DNA from: Dicyema japonicum
Lineage: Eukaryota; Dicyemida; Rhombozoa; Dicyemidae
Assembly (NCBI GenBank): GCA_011109175.1
Contig: RDEW01000010.1
Coordinates: forward strand, 1,206,796-1,270,795
DNA length: 64,000 nt
Direction of reading: 5' to 3'
Under the pieces are notes generated by a model. It made no database searches. It was not told the origin of the DNA and saw nothing but the letters and a program-made list of their open reading frames with translations. The position numbers and the translations under genes were made by a program. How positions within the stretch are numbered: position 1 is the first letter of the stretch; each line of letters starts with the position of its first letter. Positions 35,076 through 45,959 of this stretch are shown one piece after another.

Positions 35076-37146
35076 CTATAATGGTACTCCACCAAATAAA
35101 CCTTCTTTATAGGTATTATTTGAGTCTCCCAGACAATCAAGCTTGTTTTTCAGCGAATCAATCTTAACTGTCAATTCAATCATACATATTTGTAATCGGG
35201 ATTCCCGTTTAGCTTCTTCTCGATCGATTCCTTCCATTCTTTGAGCTTCTTTAGTGAAGACCGCAATTCTGATGCGTTAAATTGCTGGATACCAATTTCC
35301 ACATTCTAAGTAAAATACACCAAACACCCGTCTCCGTTCTTCAAACACGTGCTTTAGCTTGTCAAATTGGGAGATTTCGGGTATTTTAGCCTCCATTTCT
35401 TGGCATTCAGATTTCAACTGTATTTCCTCAGCTAACATCGTTTCTTGAAGCTCACTGAGTTTTTCTAATTCAGCCTTCAGGGACTCGTTTTCTGCAACCT
35501 TAATAAGCCGTCAAACCTGAAATTAACTTTGGCAACGAAATTTCAGATCGGCTTCCTTGCAAATCTCGTCTTATCCTTTCCACCTCCTCTTCGGAAGGCA
35601 AATTGTCCAGTTTTTCCCGCTCCTAAAATTTCAACCACATGGACCTGTTTTATTTGTCGATTTAAGGCTGAAATCTCTCGCTCGACGTTTTTGATTGCAT
35701 TCTAAAAGATGAAGCCGAAGGGTACCAATTTCGAATTCATCAAATTTGGATAATTCAGTAGGAGTTCTAAAAGTAATCCTACGGTGGCTTGAACAAACCC
35801 TCAATTTCCACGTGCCTCTTCTGACTCTCCTGTAATCTACTTTCCAATTCTTCGATATTTGAATTCGAGTCTAAATCGATCGCTTTCAATTCTTCTTCCA
35901 GTTGGGAGATATTAGACTTACAGACTTCAATTCTGGACTTACAGGGACAGCTACTGTCTTTCGATGACTGCAATCTCCTGGTTGTCGTTGCGGACCTGAA
36001 CGAGTAAATCCTCACGTTTTTTGTCGGGGTTAGTCTTGAGTGATATCTCTTGCCTCAGTTCATCCCTTTTGGCGGTTAAGGCGGAAATTTCCTCCAAATA
36101 TTTAGCTTTTTTGAGAAATATAAATACCGACCGCCGATTTTGCAGGATCCCCCGAAATGAGCTAAAATTTCGATAACAAAAACTTTAAGGATTTGTTCCT
36201 TTTTCGTTTTCAGTGACTGAATTCTGATATAAATTCTCCAGGTCGGCTTCACAGTCACTCTTCTGACTGTAAAGACTCCGATACTCAGCTGCCGTCGATT
36301 CGTCCTATTTTGAGTTCCTCATTAAACCATTTCAGCGACCAGGTTTTCCAAATTCTCCTCAGAGAGCTGGGATTCCAACTGTGCTAGGCGTTTTTCAGAA
36401 CTACGATTACGTCATCTAACCTCACTCGTTTCTCGAATCAATCAATATGTCCAACCGAGCTGATAACTGATGATTTTCATAGGCGGCCCAAATTACTTTA
36501 CAAGGAATACCTCGTTCACTTCCCTTTCGATGTCTCCAACAGTCTCCCCCGAGTTGATTTTGTCAAGCAACTGTTAAAATTAGCAATTTTGAGGGAAAAA
36601 TATTATTCTGCTTGTTTTTATTTACCGTGTTGTACTGACTTAGTTGGTCCTTCAACTTTGCATTCTCGGCTGTGAGTTGGTTGAATCTGGTGAGTCAGAA
36701 AGGTACTTTTGGTCGTAGACTGTCTGCATTTCGTGCTCCGTCTGTTCCGTCTCCACTTTTTCTTCCAAGCGGTTTATTTCAGTGAAGATTTCGTTGACTT
36801 TGTTTCTTGGCATTTCCTAAGCTCAAACCTTAATATTCCAATGTAATACGTCTTGTCTTGGACATTTCTTTTGGAGGCTACAATGTTATGAGCACGTGAC
36901 CTGTGTCTAATCGTAGACCCCCAAGTCCCTGCTGTGTCGTAGGACGATCTTGTATTCGAACTGCAGAGTTGATAGCTTAATTAAGTTTACTGATTACATA
37001 ATCCGACTGGCCTCTGTGATTGCTCGTTTCTCTAAAGTCATAACCGTGCCATGTACTGCTGCCGTTGATAGCCTCGTCGCTGTCCCGGTCGTCTGTCTGT
37101 TAGCCAGCACTAATTGTTAGGTAGTCATTGTACATTCCCGCTTCAT
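35076..37146 (-). CDS. IFT74: intraflagellar transport protein IFT74, complete with micro-introns
   Basis: IFT74 pairs with IFT81 as the tubulin-binding coiled-coil unit of IFT-B trains in cilia. ATG 37146 (MKRE) is followed by a 24-nt intron, then a basic N-terminus, RPTTQQGLGGLRL (36950-36910), KTYYIGILR, NKVNEIFTEINRLEEKVETE, LSQYNTLLDKINSGE (36640-36560), RLAQLESQLSEENLENLVAE, LEEELKAIDLDSNSNIEELE (35920), AKIPEISQFDKLKHVFEERR and a C-terminal LKEWKESIEKKLNGNPDYKY, ending TAG at 35076. Order and landmark motifs match IFT74 throughout, including the TQQGL-to-YY-G-L spacing. At least 12 introns, mostly 18-25 nt; two near 36470-36600 are longer. Some central joins (35540-35760, 36000-36180) are unresolved. 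Flanked by LINE fragments on the upstream side. Confidence 0.92.
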
Positions 37147-37254
37147 TGTTAGTCGCCTAGCAATTTATTTTCTAATATTTTTAAGTTAATTTTTTAAATT
37201 ATTTTTTTATTATAAAACCTGTTTAAATTTTTCAACGTGGCGTCACGAATCCTT

Positions 37255-37900
37255 TGAATCCTTTCCAGACATAGGTGCAAGAGATGCACGTCACCATCAC
37301 AACCAAAAGGGTAACGATGAACAAGTTGGAGAAAGAGTGGATTGGTAAACGACGATCCTGCACATCACTTCGTTTGAGACTGTATGAAGCCTTTGTCAAG
37401 CCGATCCTAATGTACAATTCATCGACCTGGGGAACGTCCAAAACCGAACAACTTGGACTAAACTCTTTCCATCGAAGACAACTTAGATCCCTACTAGGAC
37501 TGAACTGCCAGCAAAAAAAAAGGAATCGCTGTACAAGAGATGTTGCACGGGTCCACTGAGTCTCGAAATTGCTGATATGCGCTGGAGGCTATTGGGCATA
37601 TCTTGCTTATGGACTTGGGCGCTCCAGCAAACATAGCAATGGAGGACTACTTTATGAGACAGGGACCGTGCTTTCGTGGACGCCAGCGTATTACACTACA
37701 TGAAACACTTGACGGAGATCTAAAGGTCGTGAACAAACTTCTAAGAAGTGGGGACGACCTAGACGAGTTGAGGAAACTTTCTTACGATCGAGGAGGTTCG
37801 GAGGATTGTTTTGAATGCTGCACGAGTGAAATTATAACTCTTATGATTTTACGAATGTTGCTTATAATAATAATAACATGGCGTTACGTGGTTTACTAAT
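37255..37900 (+). pseudogene. LINE 3' end, GHVLRMD group
   Basis: Encodes LYEAFVKPILMYNSSTWGTS, FHRRQLRSLLGLN, then after a frame break LGAPANIAMEDYF, GRQRITLHETLDGDLK and SGDDLDELRKL. The 3' terminus is CTTATAATAATAATAA at 37860-37876, matching the end of the 17280 copy. Confidence 0.8.
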
Positions 37901-37989
37901 TCTGTAAGCTCTGTTGACCACTAAATGCACCTCGAAAAAGAACTGTTTACTCACTTCACCAGGAGACAATCCCATGGTGACCCGTTCAA

Positions 37990-38140
37990 ACCTTGATTAT
38001 ACTTCCCCTAAAGATTTGCTTTACCTTGTCTGGGTCGCGTGATTAGTTAGTTTTGGTTCTTTCTTATTTATTTATTAACCCGGATACACCGAGAAAGAAG
38101 TTAAAGTAAACTGGCGCCACGCGGATATAGCCTAGATAAG
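37990..38140. repeat. LINE-type 3' tail joined to SINE C remnant
   Basis: GTGATTAGTTAGTTTTGGTT (38038) matches the Jockey-like LINE 3' UTR at 12460. It is followed directly by the reversed SINE C tail TTATTAACCCGGATACACC and, after an internal deletion, by its head GGCGCCACGCGG. Confidence 0.6.
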
Positions 38141-38279
38141 GGTAGTCACTTTCAACCATCAAAATCAATTTATTTTATTTTTCTGATTAAAAATACAATA
38201 TTTAATTTTTTATTAATAAAAAAATTTAAGTTGGCCAAGTCTTTATCATAAAAGTTGGGATTGCGTCCAAGACCGTTTA

Positions 38280-38560
38280 CAGACTGGAGGTGAAGAAAAA
38301 AGGAAGTATTACTTGCTTGCAAACGAGATGAGGTAGATGCTTGGTTTCAAGGTCTTCGTTATTCCGATAGTAATGACGTGGGAAGAAATTTCAACAAAGT
38401 ATCATAAGGGTTTTCTAAAACAGTTAAGGGTAGATAAGAAGCTCCAAGTCTATCTACAGTCCACTGTTTTAAAGCGGACCCTAGAGAGCCTGACACTGGA
38501 GTATAGGAAGCTGGACCCGGAGATACTATATGGGCAGAGGGTTCAATTGTAAATAGCGCT
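38280..38560 (+). pseudogene. LINE coding scrap
   Basis: Frame 38337-38552 has VIPIVMTWEEISTKYHKGFL and LQSTVLKRTLESLTLEYRKL, a block seen near the C-termini of LINE polyproteins. Confidence 0.5.
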
Positions 38561-39479
38561 CTCGAGTCGTTTCAGCAACCAGAATCTAATCTGCTTGAGG
38601 AGGCTGGGAACAGCGTGGAAGTATGCTGACCTCCCAAGCCTCTTGCTTTGAAAACCTCTGGAGTTCTTAATTAAAAACGGAAATCTAATCTCAACATGCT
38701 TATGGATCTTATTCCCTTGCGATCCTCAGGGAAGATAGCCACGGAGAATGGTCCTTTGACTCTAAATTTTTTGTTTCGTTTTAAAAATGTAATAAATAAA
38801 AATTTGAAAATGCAACATTTAAGTTAAATTCTGCCATAGTTTTTCCTTCCCAAGGGAGAGAATGTTCTTAAAGGTTAAGCCAACTATTTAAGTGATTTCA
38901 GCCTCCAATAGCTCCCGAACTATCCTTGAGTGTTCCATCAGCGATCTAACTGCATTCCTGAAGTGCCTTCTGTTGTGTCTGCACAGGAATACTATCGAAG
39001 TGCCCTTCTTTAGAATTCCTCTTCGTGAGCCACCCTTTCTCTGAATGGACTTCTTAGCTACTTGCATAGGGAGAAATTCCATCCTACGATGTGCTCTATC
39101 AGTCATGCTTATTCTCGGCTTCCCTCCTCCTTTTTGCTATCAACAAATGGCATGTGGGTAAGAAAGGGATTTTGGTTTTAGAATTCCCGCGGTTTCGACC
39201 GCTATGGGGTTAAAATGAACTGTCTTGGTAAGGTCGTATTGTTTTTCTTTCCTATATTTATTTACTATTAAGCCACTTATATTCATGTGGCTACAACGCC
39301 CTTGAATTGAACTTTGGAATTAATCTGATAAAGTTTTGTTTCTTAAAAAAATCTGATAAAGTTAACTTTGATATGAGATTTATGCGATATTAAAATTTAC
39401 CTACAAAAATATATTATTTATTCATTAATTTTTTTAAATTACTAAATTTGATTTTGATTATAATTTAATAAAATTTAGG
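38561..39479. other. intergenic with a repeat-like minus-strand frame
   Basis: 39106-38888 (-) encodes HFRNAVRSLMEHSRIVRELL and resembles 56323-56132 (-); both end at similar sequence (CTGGGATCAC / CTGAAATCAC), so this is a repeat, perhaps a LINE 3' end. The rest is AT-rich. Confidence 0.35.
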
Positions 39480-39775
39480 AAGCTTGAATAGTCATGGTAT
39501 TTCCTCTGACGATACCTATCGAGATAAGCTCTCGAAGCCATCCAGCCTCACGTGGATCCTTGGTGACCCTTTGGATCATTGAAACGATCCGACGGACTAG
39601 ATTGTCAGCTTGTGGGCCAAGGATTAATGACGTCTAAACAGCAAATGGGAAATCTTTACAATTATATAAAAATAAGAAACAGTCAGCTAGGGCATACACC
39701 GGCCCCCTGACTGCGTGCCATTCCCTTAGGATAGTTAGCGAGATTTGCTCAAATAGCCAGCAGCATCTCATGTTC
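39480..39775 (-). pseudogene. two LINE 3' scraps, WLF-SLAI group
   Basis: 39640-39480 (-) encodes IVSMIQRVTKDPREAGWLRE then LISIGIVRGN; 39775-39690 (-) encodes WLFEQISLTILREWHAV. Both are the C-terminal signature of the third LINE group. Confidence 0.55.
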
Positions 39776-40540
39776 ATGTAGAAATCCGTAAAGTCTAATG
39801 AAATTTCAGTCACAAAATGTCAATGAAAGTCAAAAGGTTCCATTATGGCTTAGTGACTGCCTAAGCAATGTTGTTACCTCTCATTCTTTAATCAGAAATC
39901 ATCCAAGTGTAGCAAGATCTCACAAGACAAATCGGTTTCTCTCCTCAGTTTACTTATCCACGAATGCCCCGACAGAGAAATCATTAAGAACGTAAAGTGG
40001 CCATAGGATGTGTGGAACGAATTAATCTGCTATACTACCTCCCAGTCGTTGTCTCAATGGATTATCCTGCAGATTTCTTTTCTCTACAGGCGAGTGATCG
40101 TTCTAATCAATATAAATAGCGTCTTCAAATTTCCAATGAACTTCACTAAGCTCTGCATCAAAAATGTCTCTTTAGTCCACATGATTACCATGCAAGAGAA
40201 CTCGTACACCAGTAACATCCTGTAAACTACACATTTTCACACAAAAGTGGGGATCGTCATACGCTGCCAGTCCCGCATTAAGAGGTTCAATTAGAATTCC
40301 TTTAAAGATGGTCTTCCAAACCAGCCAAGGTATATAGATCACATCATAAGAACTCATGACGTCATATCGGGGAAACATCTCGAAAACCATTGAGTCAGAC
40401 TCAAAAAAAACAGATTCAAGCAAATACCAAGCACCAAAAATAGCACGTGGCTTAAGACACTCAAGATCCATCACCTCAAATGACCTTATGACGTCATAAA
40501 ACAGCATAATTAAAAAAACAATAAATGTCAATCTGACACG
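39776..40540. other. region downstream of REEP; long unrecognised minus-strand frame
   Basis: 40531-40172 (-) is open for 119 codons but begins at TTG, 10 bases past the REEP stop. It contains three near-palindromic TGACGTCA-type sites (about 40358, 40367 and 40487). I cannot assign a protein; it may be REEP 3' sequence. Confidence 0.35.
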
Positions 40541-41384
40541 TCATCTCTTCGCTTTCCGAGGCCGTCCCTTTCTAGAACGAGGCTTTGACTCAACCTCGCT
40601 AATCTCCCCCTTTAAAGGATAAACCCAATCAGTCAACTTCACTGAAGTAGACAGCTTCAGAGGACGCGGAATCCGCAGAACTGACGACAAGTTCTTTAGA
40701 ATTGCCGACTTCTTTGGTCCCTTCCTCCACAATAGTGTCACTTGAGTGATAAATGGGACAATTACTCTACAGAGACTCTGGGGAGGATAGTAGGCGGTAA
40801 GTAATTCGGGTCTTCGGCTACAATTAAGTCTCGATGTTACCTGGGAGGAACTTTTGGAAGTAATTTTGGACGTTCTCCTGAAATAAGAAAAATTGAACCT
40901 TAAAATTTCGGGCAAAACGAAGTGGAAAAGTTTCGGTAGGCAAAGAATCCAAAATCAAGGAGTAACTGATATCCTCGAGTTTGCAGGTCGTCCAGGAATT
41001 CGTCAATGTGCTGAAATCACGGAATGACAAACTTTCTCGTTCTTCAAAAGGAACCGATGAAGGACGGATTTGTAGAGAAGAACAGAGCCCTTCGTAATGG
41101 GGGACAAAAGCCACAAAATTATGAAAATTTTCAGTTCGTAGTAGAAAGGCAGCCAAACCAGAATAATATCCGCGAAAATTTCGACGACCAAAAAGACGGA
41201 GAAGACAATCCAGAACATGAGCAATTCGGGCTTTCAAATAAAGCTATGATTTTACATATTGTCTCACATTTCTGGACCTCAGAGCCTTGAAGGATGAGTA
41301 GGAAGCATAAAGTGGAGCAATCCCATTTCTAAAGTGAATCACATATGCTTACACTGTGACCTTACTGATGAACCAACCGAGCAT
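40541..41384 (-). CDS. REEP-family endoplasmic reticulum shaping protein (TB2/DP1/HVA22)
   Basis: REEPs bend tubular ER membrane through a reticulon-like hairpin. Minus-strand exons: MLGWFIS (41384), then APLYASYSSFKALRSRNVRQ (41330-41260), a 25-nt intron, MFWIVFSVFLVVEIFADIIL, WLPFYYELKIFIILWLLSP (the family core, 41180-41110), KSVLHRFLLKNE, a 22-nt intron, IDEFLDDLQTRGYQLLLDFG and, after a 41-nt intron (about 40909-40869), a Ser/Arg-rich tail ending SRKGRPRKAKR at 40541. Two hydrophobic hairpin segments are visible. The basic KGRPRK terminus resembles an AT-hook or NLS-like patch, odd for REEP. Closest to REEP1-4 by the YPAY-like, W-P-YYELK and IDD-Y/F features. The first junction (near 41350) is uncertain in phase. 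Confidence 0.85.
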
Positions 41385-44011
41385 TTAACCTAATTTTATT
41401 AACACAGTTTTTATAAAAAAAAATTAATACAAGTAAAAAAATAAAAAATTTCAAAAACCCACAAAGATGATAGATTCAAATCAACCGGCAGATAAAAATA
41501 AATTTAATAATAAATTAGTTAAATTAAGTAATTTTAATTAATTAAAAAATATAGTAAAAATTTATTATTTAATCAATACAAAGTGAATTTCCACACACAA
41601 GAAAAAAAAGGACGAAAAGTCAAAAATATTTTTAATGGAATTCCTTATCACGAAATAATAAACATTGGCGTCTTCGAGCGTTCCTTTTGCTTTCTTGTTT
41701 CCACGCAGTTTCTCTTTAGAGGGATTTACAGAGGTATGGATTGCGCGAATTGTCTTAATCTCCTCTATGTGGGTGTTACTTTTTGTTACTAAATTTCTTG
41801 AGAATGACCACACCTATACCCATAGAATGTTAGCCAAGAGTGCTGCTTTTGTCGGAGTCAAAGGTTAACTCTGCCAGTCGACCTAAATACTGACTTGAAA
41901 AACCTGAAAAAGAGTTGAAAACCGCGGACAACCTGGACTCTATGCGATAATTAGCTAACAATTAAAGACCGTGGAAGAAACTGACATTTAATAGGTTAGG
42001 GTCTAGAACTGCACATAAGGGACTATTAGTACTATAGTTCACGTGAAACCGAAGCTTATTAATATCTGACACTAAATTGTCTTATGACGTCATTTTTTCA
42101 TTTCAGTAATCGGCTGGCTATTAAGCTGTAACTGCAGACTGAGCAAAGATTTGAGTTACCCCTTGTGATCGTGAGCTCAATGTTCTAAAGGAACCATCGT
42201 GTCGTTCTAGGATCTCACTTCCTTGATCCTGCAAGGTAACCAATCAGTCTAACAAATGGAGACGAAGATTCCAGATGTCTCCTGTTGACCGATAACTTTT
42301 ACCCCCAATTAGTTTCCTGGTTTTTTTGAAACGCAAGGAACCCCCTGTAATTGAATTTTTAAAATTATTTTTTTAGTTGAAAAGTAATGTTAGTCACATT
42401 TTTTTGCATTTGATAATATCTAAATTATTTAAATTACATGTTAATTTAAATAAAAATTATTATTTTTAAATTCACGTTGCTTTGCACGTTTTTAGGTTAG
42501 TTGTTGCATTGGTTGTTAACCCCAGTTCATTATATGCGCTGGTCTCACACTTCCATACATTATGACTCACTGTCTTTACGATTTGTGGGGACATTGTTTT
42601 GTTTCTTTTTGAATTTGTTTCAATAGTAAATTAACCTGTGCTCAATTTGCTCCGGAAGAAAGGCTGGAGATCCCTTACTCACAGATTAAATCCCTCGTTT
42701 CTCTTGGCAGACTTAGGAGACAATGTAATACCGAAATTTTGAATCAGAGGACCTTTGGATACACCAAGAATTTCAAAACCCCAAATTTGAAAAAACTTAG
42801 TCAGGAATTATTTATTGTGAGGGCTTCACGTGTAGGATGACAGTTGAATACACATAAGTTACCACGTGGGAGCATCTTTTTATATGGATCCATGAGATTA
42901 GAAACAAATTCATTTCAACTTTCTATCGCCTCTTACGGTTAACGACTCATTTAACGAGAAAATGGAGGTGGTGTTCAGGTCAAGTACCTCCTCTTAGTAG
43001 AGACGGCTTTCTGAATCTAAGATATTAAATAATTATTAGTTTTTTGGCTTTTTAGTTAAAATTTTTTAATAATTGAATTTGATCCCACGCCTCATCAATT
43101 GAAACTAGAAACCCGGTAAGTGTGTCTTCGGATGCTCGAGGTCAGCCCTCTGTATAATCTAGTGTAAGATATAGATAAATTGACGAAAATCTTTGCTATG
43201 AACCAAGCGTAGACGTGAGGTGACGGGTAACTTTATAATTCCCACACAGATGCATTTTGGGGGTGAATTTTTGGTGGAATTATCATGAATAGTTTTGTTA
43301 GTAGATTTCTATTCTTAATGATCATATTAGCAAACGCCAACTTTGATATTTGCCTGGTGTGTGCACGTGTGTGACAGTATTAATAAAATCTAAAATTACA
43401 GCTAAAGAGAAGATGCTCAATTATCTGATCTAAGGCTCACCCGATGTCTTGAATTTATTCAAAGAAAACCTGTTTTTTTTGTTTGTCTCTGAGATAATCC
43501 ATTTTTTGTGTAGGATGGGGGTTGAGTCACTCGCAATGTGTATTGATATTGGGCTTCCTTCAGATGTAGTCATCACTAGCATTGTCTCCCTATTTTATTT
43601 GAAGGTGGGGGAGTTGGCTCAAAGCCAGCTAGTAGAAGAAGCCGTAAATGAGCTGAAATTAAGAACGAGGTTTTTCGAATAAGGAGAATTTCCCATCTCT
43701 TCTGGATTTGTTGACTGAATCAGAAGACAAGGATGCCCGGTTATGTGAATCATCCTTTTAATTTCGTTCCATTAAAGCAGTGAGGCTGAAAGACAGGAAT
43801 CACAAGCGTATTTGACTGTAGGCTTCAGGAACTGGTTAGAGTATAATGAGCATTTCTAGGAGGAAAGGAAATGGGAAGACGGTAGAGTTCTAGAAAAATC
43901 ATGATGTCACAGCAATTTAAAATTTAATAAAATTATTAAAACTTTATTTTAAAATTTAAATTATATTTATGTGGGTTTGACTTCCACAACACTACTTACC
44001 TGGTTGAAGGA
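41385..44011. other. long intergenic stretch, nothing certain
   Basis: AT-rich at 41390-41580, 42330-42480 and 43020-43080. 41813-41565 (-) and 43449-43682 (+) are open but show no family or consistent micro-introns. No repeat family recognised. Confidence 0.4.
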
Positions 44012-44146
44012 TCCCTTTCTGCTCTTTCTCTTAATCGAATTCTGGTACAAGCAGATGTTCTCTCTTTGGTTCTTCCCTTGGATTAGTTAGTTATGACTGT
44101 TTGTGCTGGGCTTACAATGGTAAGCCTGGGGTTAATAATAATCGAC
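44012..44146 (+). repeat. SINE family B, 3' end, plus strand
   Basis: Runs from CTGCTCTTTCTCTTAATCGA through GCAGATGTTCTCTCTTTGGT, ATTAGTTAGTTATGACTGTT and TGTGCTGGGCTTACAATGGT to the tail GCCTGGGGTTAATAATAATC. Clearest view of the family 3' terminus. Confidence 0.8.
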
Positions 44147-44926
44147 CTCTGAAAGGCTTCATGTGATTCACCTGTTACGGAAACGCTCAATGCCTGACCA
44201 ACTTTCAAAGAAGGTCCAGTTTTTCTTATGAGGGGTTCCTACAATGGCAGATATTCATGGGGTGTTGCTTGGAAAGATGCTTCTCACTCCACTGTGGAAC
44301 TGGATATTCCTTAACTAGAGGTAAATGAGCTCTCATAAATTCGTGTTCTCACACGACGTCTCTCTAATCTATTCATTTCTCCACCATCACTTCCTCTCAG
44401 AGAAATCTACGAGGAATCATGGTCGTGGTTTCTTATGCTTCTCTAAAGAACCAGGAAACAAACCCATTGAGTGATAGGATCCCTTGGACAGAGGAAGCCG
44501 ATTGGTTTTTATGGCAGACTCACTGATGTAGCTATTCTTGGAGGCTCTTTCGTTTAACGGACACTTAAGATCACACGAGGAGAGTTCTCGGACAATAGGA
44601 AGCTCTGATTAGTTGTTCTAACATCTCTCCTAATGGTCTTGGTATGTAAAGTAAGGCTTAAAATTCACCGGCTAATAGAAGTACTCGTGGGTCGTGGCAA
44701 AGCTCAGTGCATATTTTTTCCAATCTCCTGAGAACGTAAAGAGCGGAGTCAGCAGTACTCGAATCACACATTTAAACATTTTTTGCGAACGAAAAAATTA
44801 TGAATTTGCCAATAAAATTTCGTCCGTAAATAAGGCCTTTTTTCGTTTGTCGCACGATTGGGTTCTTCTGTTTTTTTATTTGTCAGGGTTTGTCGTCCTC
44901 ATACAATATGATCCTTATAAGAACAG
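44147..44926. other. intergenic, nothing recognised
   Basis: Ordinary composition, no coding or repeat match seen. Confidence 0.4.
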
Positions 44927-45115
44927 TTAGTCAAGTGGTCGAGATAGTAGCATACCTCTATTGCTTGAAATATCGTCATGGGTAAAAGTCCTTGGCTTTC
45001 TTTTCGTGAACATGTACAGAGCAACAGACTCAGGAGACCAAAGTTCTGAACGAATCGAATGTCGGATTGGTATAGGATTCGAGTTTAAATCTCGCTCGGT
45101 ATGAAATTGAAAGAC
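44927..45115 (+). repeat. SINE family J, tRNA-like
   Basis: Starts GTTAGTCAAGTGGTCGAGAT (A-box-like, in the style of tRNA-Ser/Leu) and near 45083 has GAGTTTAAATCTCG (B-box-like stem-loop). A second copy at 48440-48670 keeps the order GAGGTAATGACACACCTTTA, CTTTCTTTTCGTGAA-like block, CCAAAGTTCTGAA and GGATTTAAACCTC. Confidence 0.55.
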
Positions 45116-45379
45116 CATCTAAGCGTATCCTGGACACTAGCTTCTCTTATTAAAGATGATTTAGGATTCTCACGTATTATTCTTGGATTGCTTGTGATAT
45201 GTTTTCGCCTTGTACAAAGGACTGTAAATGATGTTTAACCGAACAATTGAAACGTGTGGAATTCACTCAACACAACTTATATCACGAGTACCAAGCACTA
45301 TCAAAAGACGTTTAGAAGATGACTTTTATTATAAGCTTTCATTATCTCCGAATTTAGTAGATCAAAGGAATCCTCACTT

Positions 45380-45600
45380 AAGTTTTCTGTCAAAACCTCT
45401 GACTCTTGTTATCCCAAAAAATTATTATCTTCTACGTGTTTCGATAATCTATCAAAAATCAAGCGTTCCATAATTTTCGATATCTCTATTAAAAAACAAA
45501 TTAGGTTGATCGCTAGGAGATCTCAGATTTTTCAGACTTGAAGATCAATCCCACAGTGGTGCATCTATTATAGTGGAGTCCGTAAATATTGACTTAAGTA
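45380..45600 (-). pseudogene. LINE RT scrap related to the 24-26 kb element
   Basis: GCGTTCCATAATTTTCGATAT and flanking ATCTTCTACGTGTTTCGATA parallel CCGTTCCATAATCTTTGATG and its flank at 25090-25130, in the same strand sense. Confidence 0.5.
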
Positions 45601-45959
45601 TGCTTTAAGGCGAAAAGATCTTTTAGGAGTGGCTTAACATGAGTCTTGCAATAGCACTTATTTTTTCAATCTCGAAGCTTTAACGTGGGGGAAGTGATTG
45701 ATGAAGGAAGATGAGGTACAATGTCTCTCACAAGGAGGCACAAGCTGACTATGTTACTATTGTGAACATTTTGGTAAACAATAACTAATCAAGGGAGACG
45801 GTCTTCTCAAGTTCCTCCATATGTATTTAAACCAAGACGTTGTTCTCTTAAGTCCACTAAGAAGGCAGACAAGGGTACACACACCTCTGGGATATGAAGA
45901 CATTAAGTACATTAGAGCTACGTAACCACATCAACTTTCGGGGTAATTAAACACCAGAC

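Noticed and set aside
41565..41813. 82-codon minus-strand frame as a gene
   Set aside because: Candidate 23-26 nt introns exist nearby, but no combination gives a recognisable protein, so it was left as unassigned sequence.
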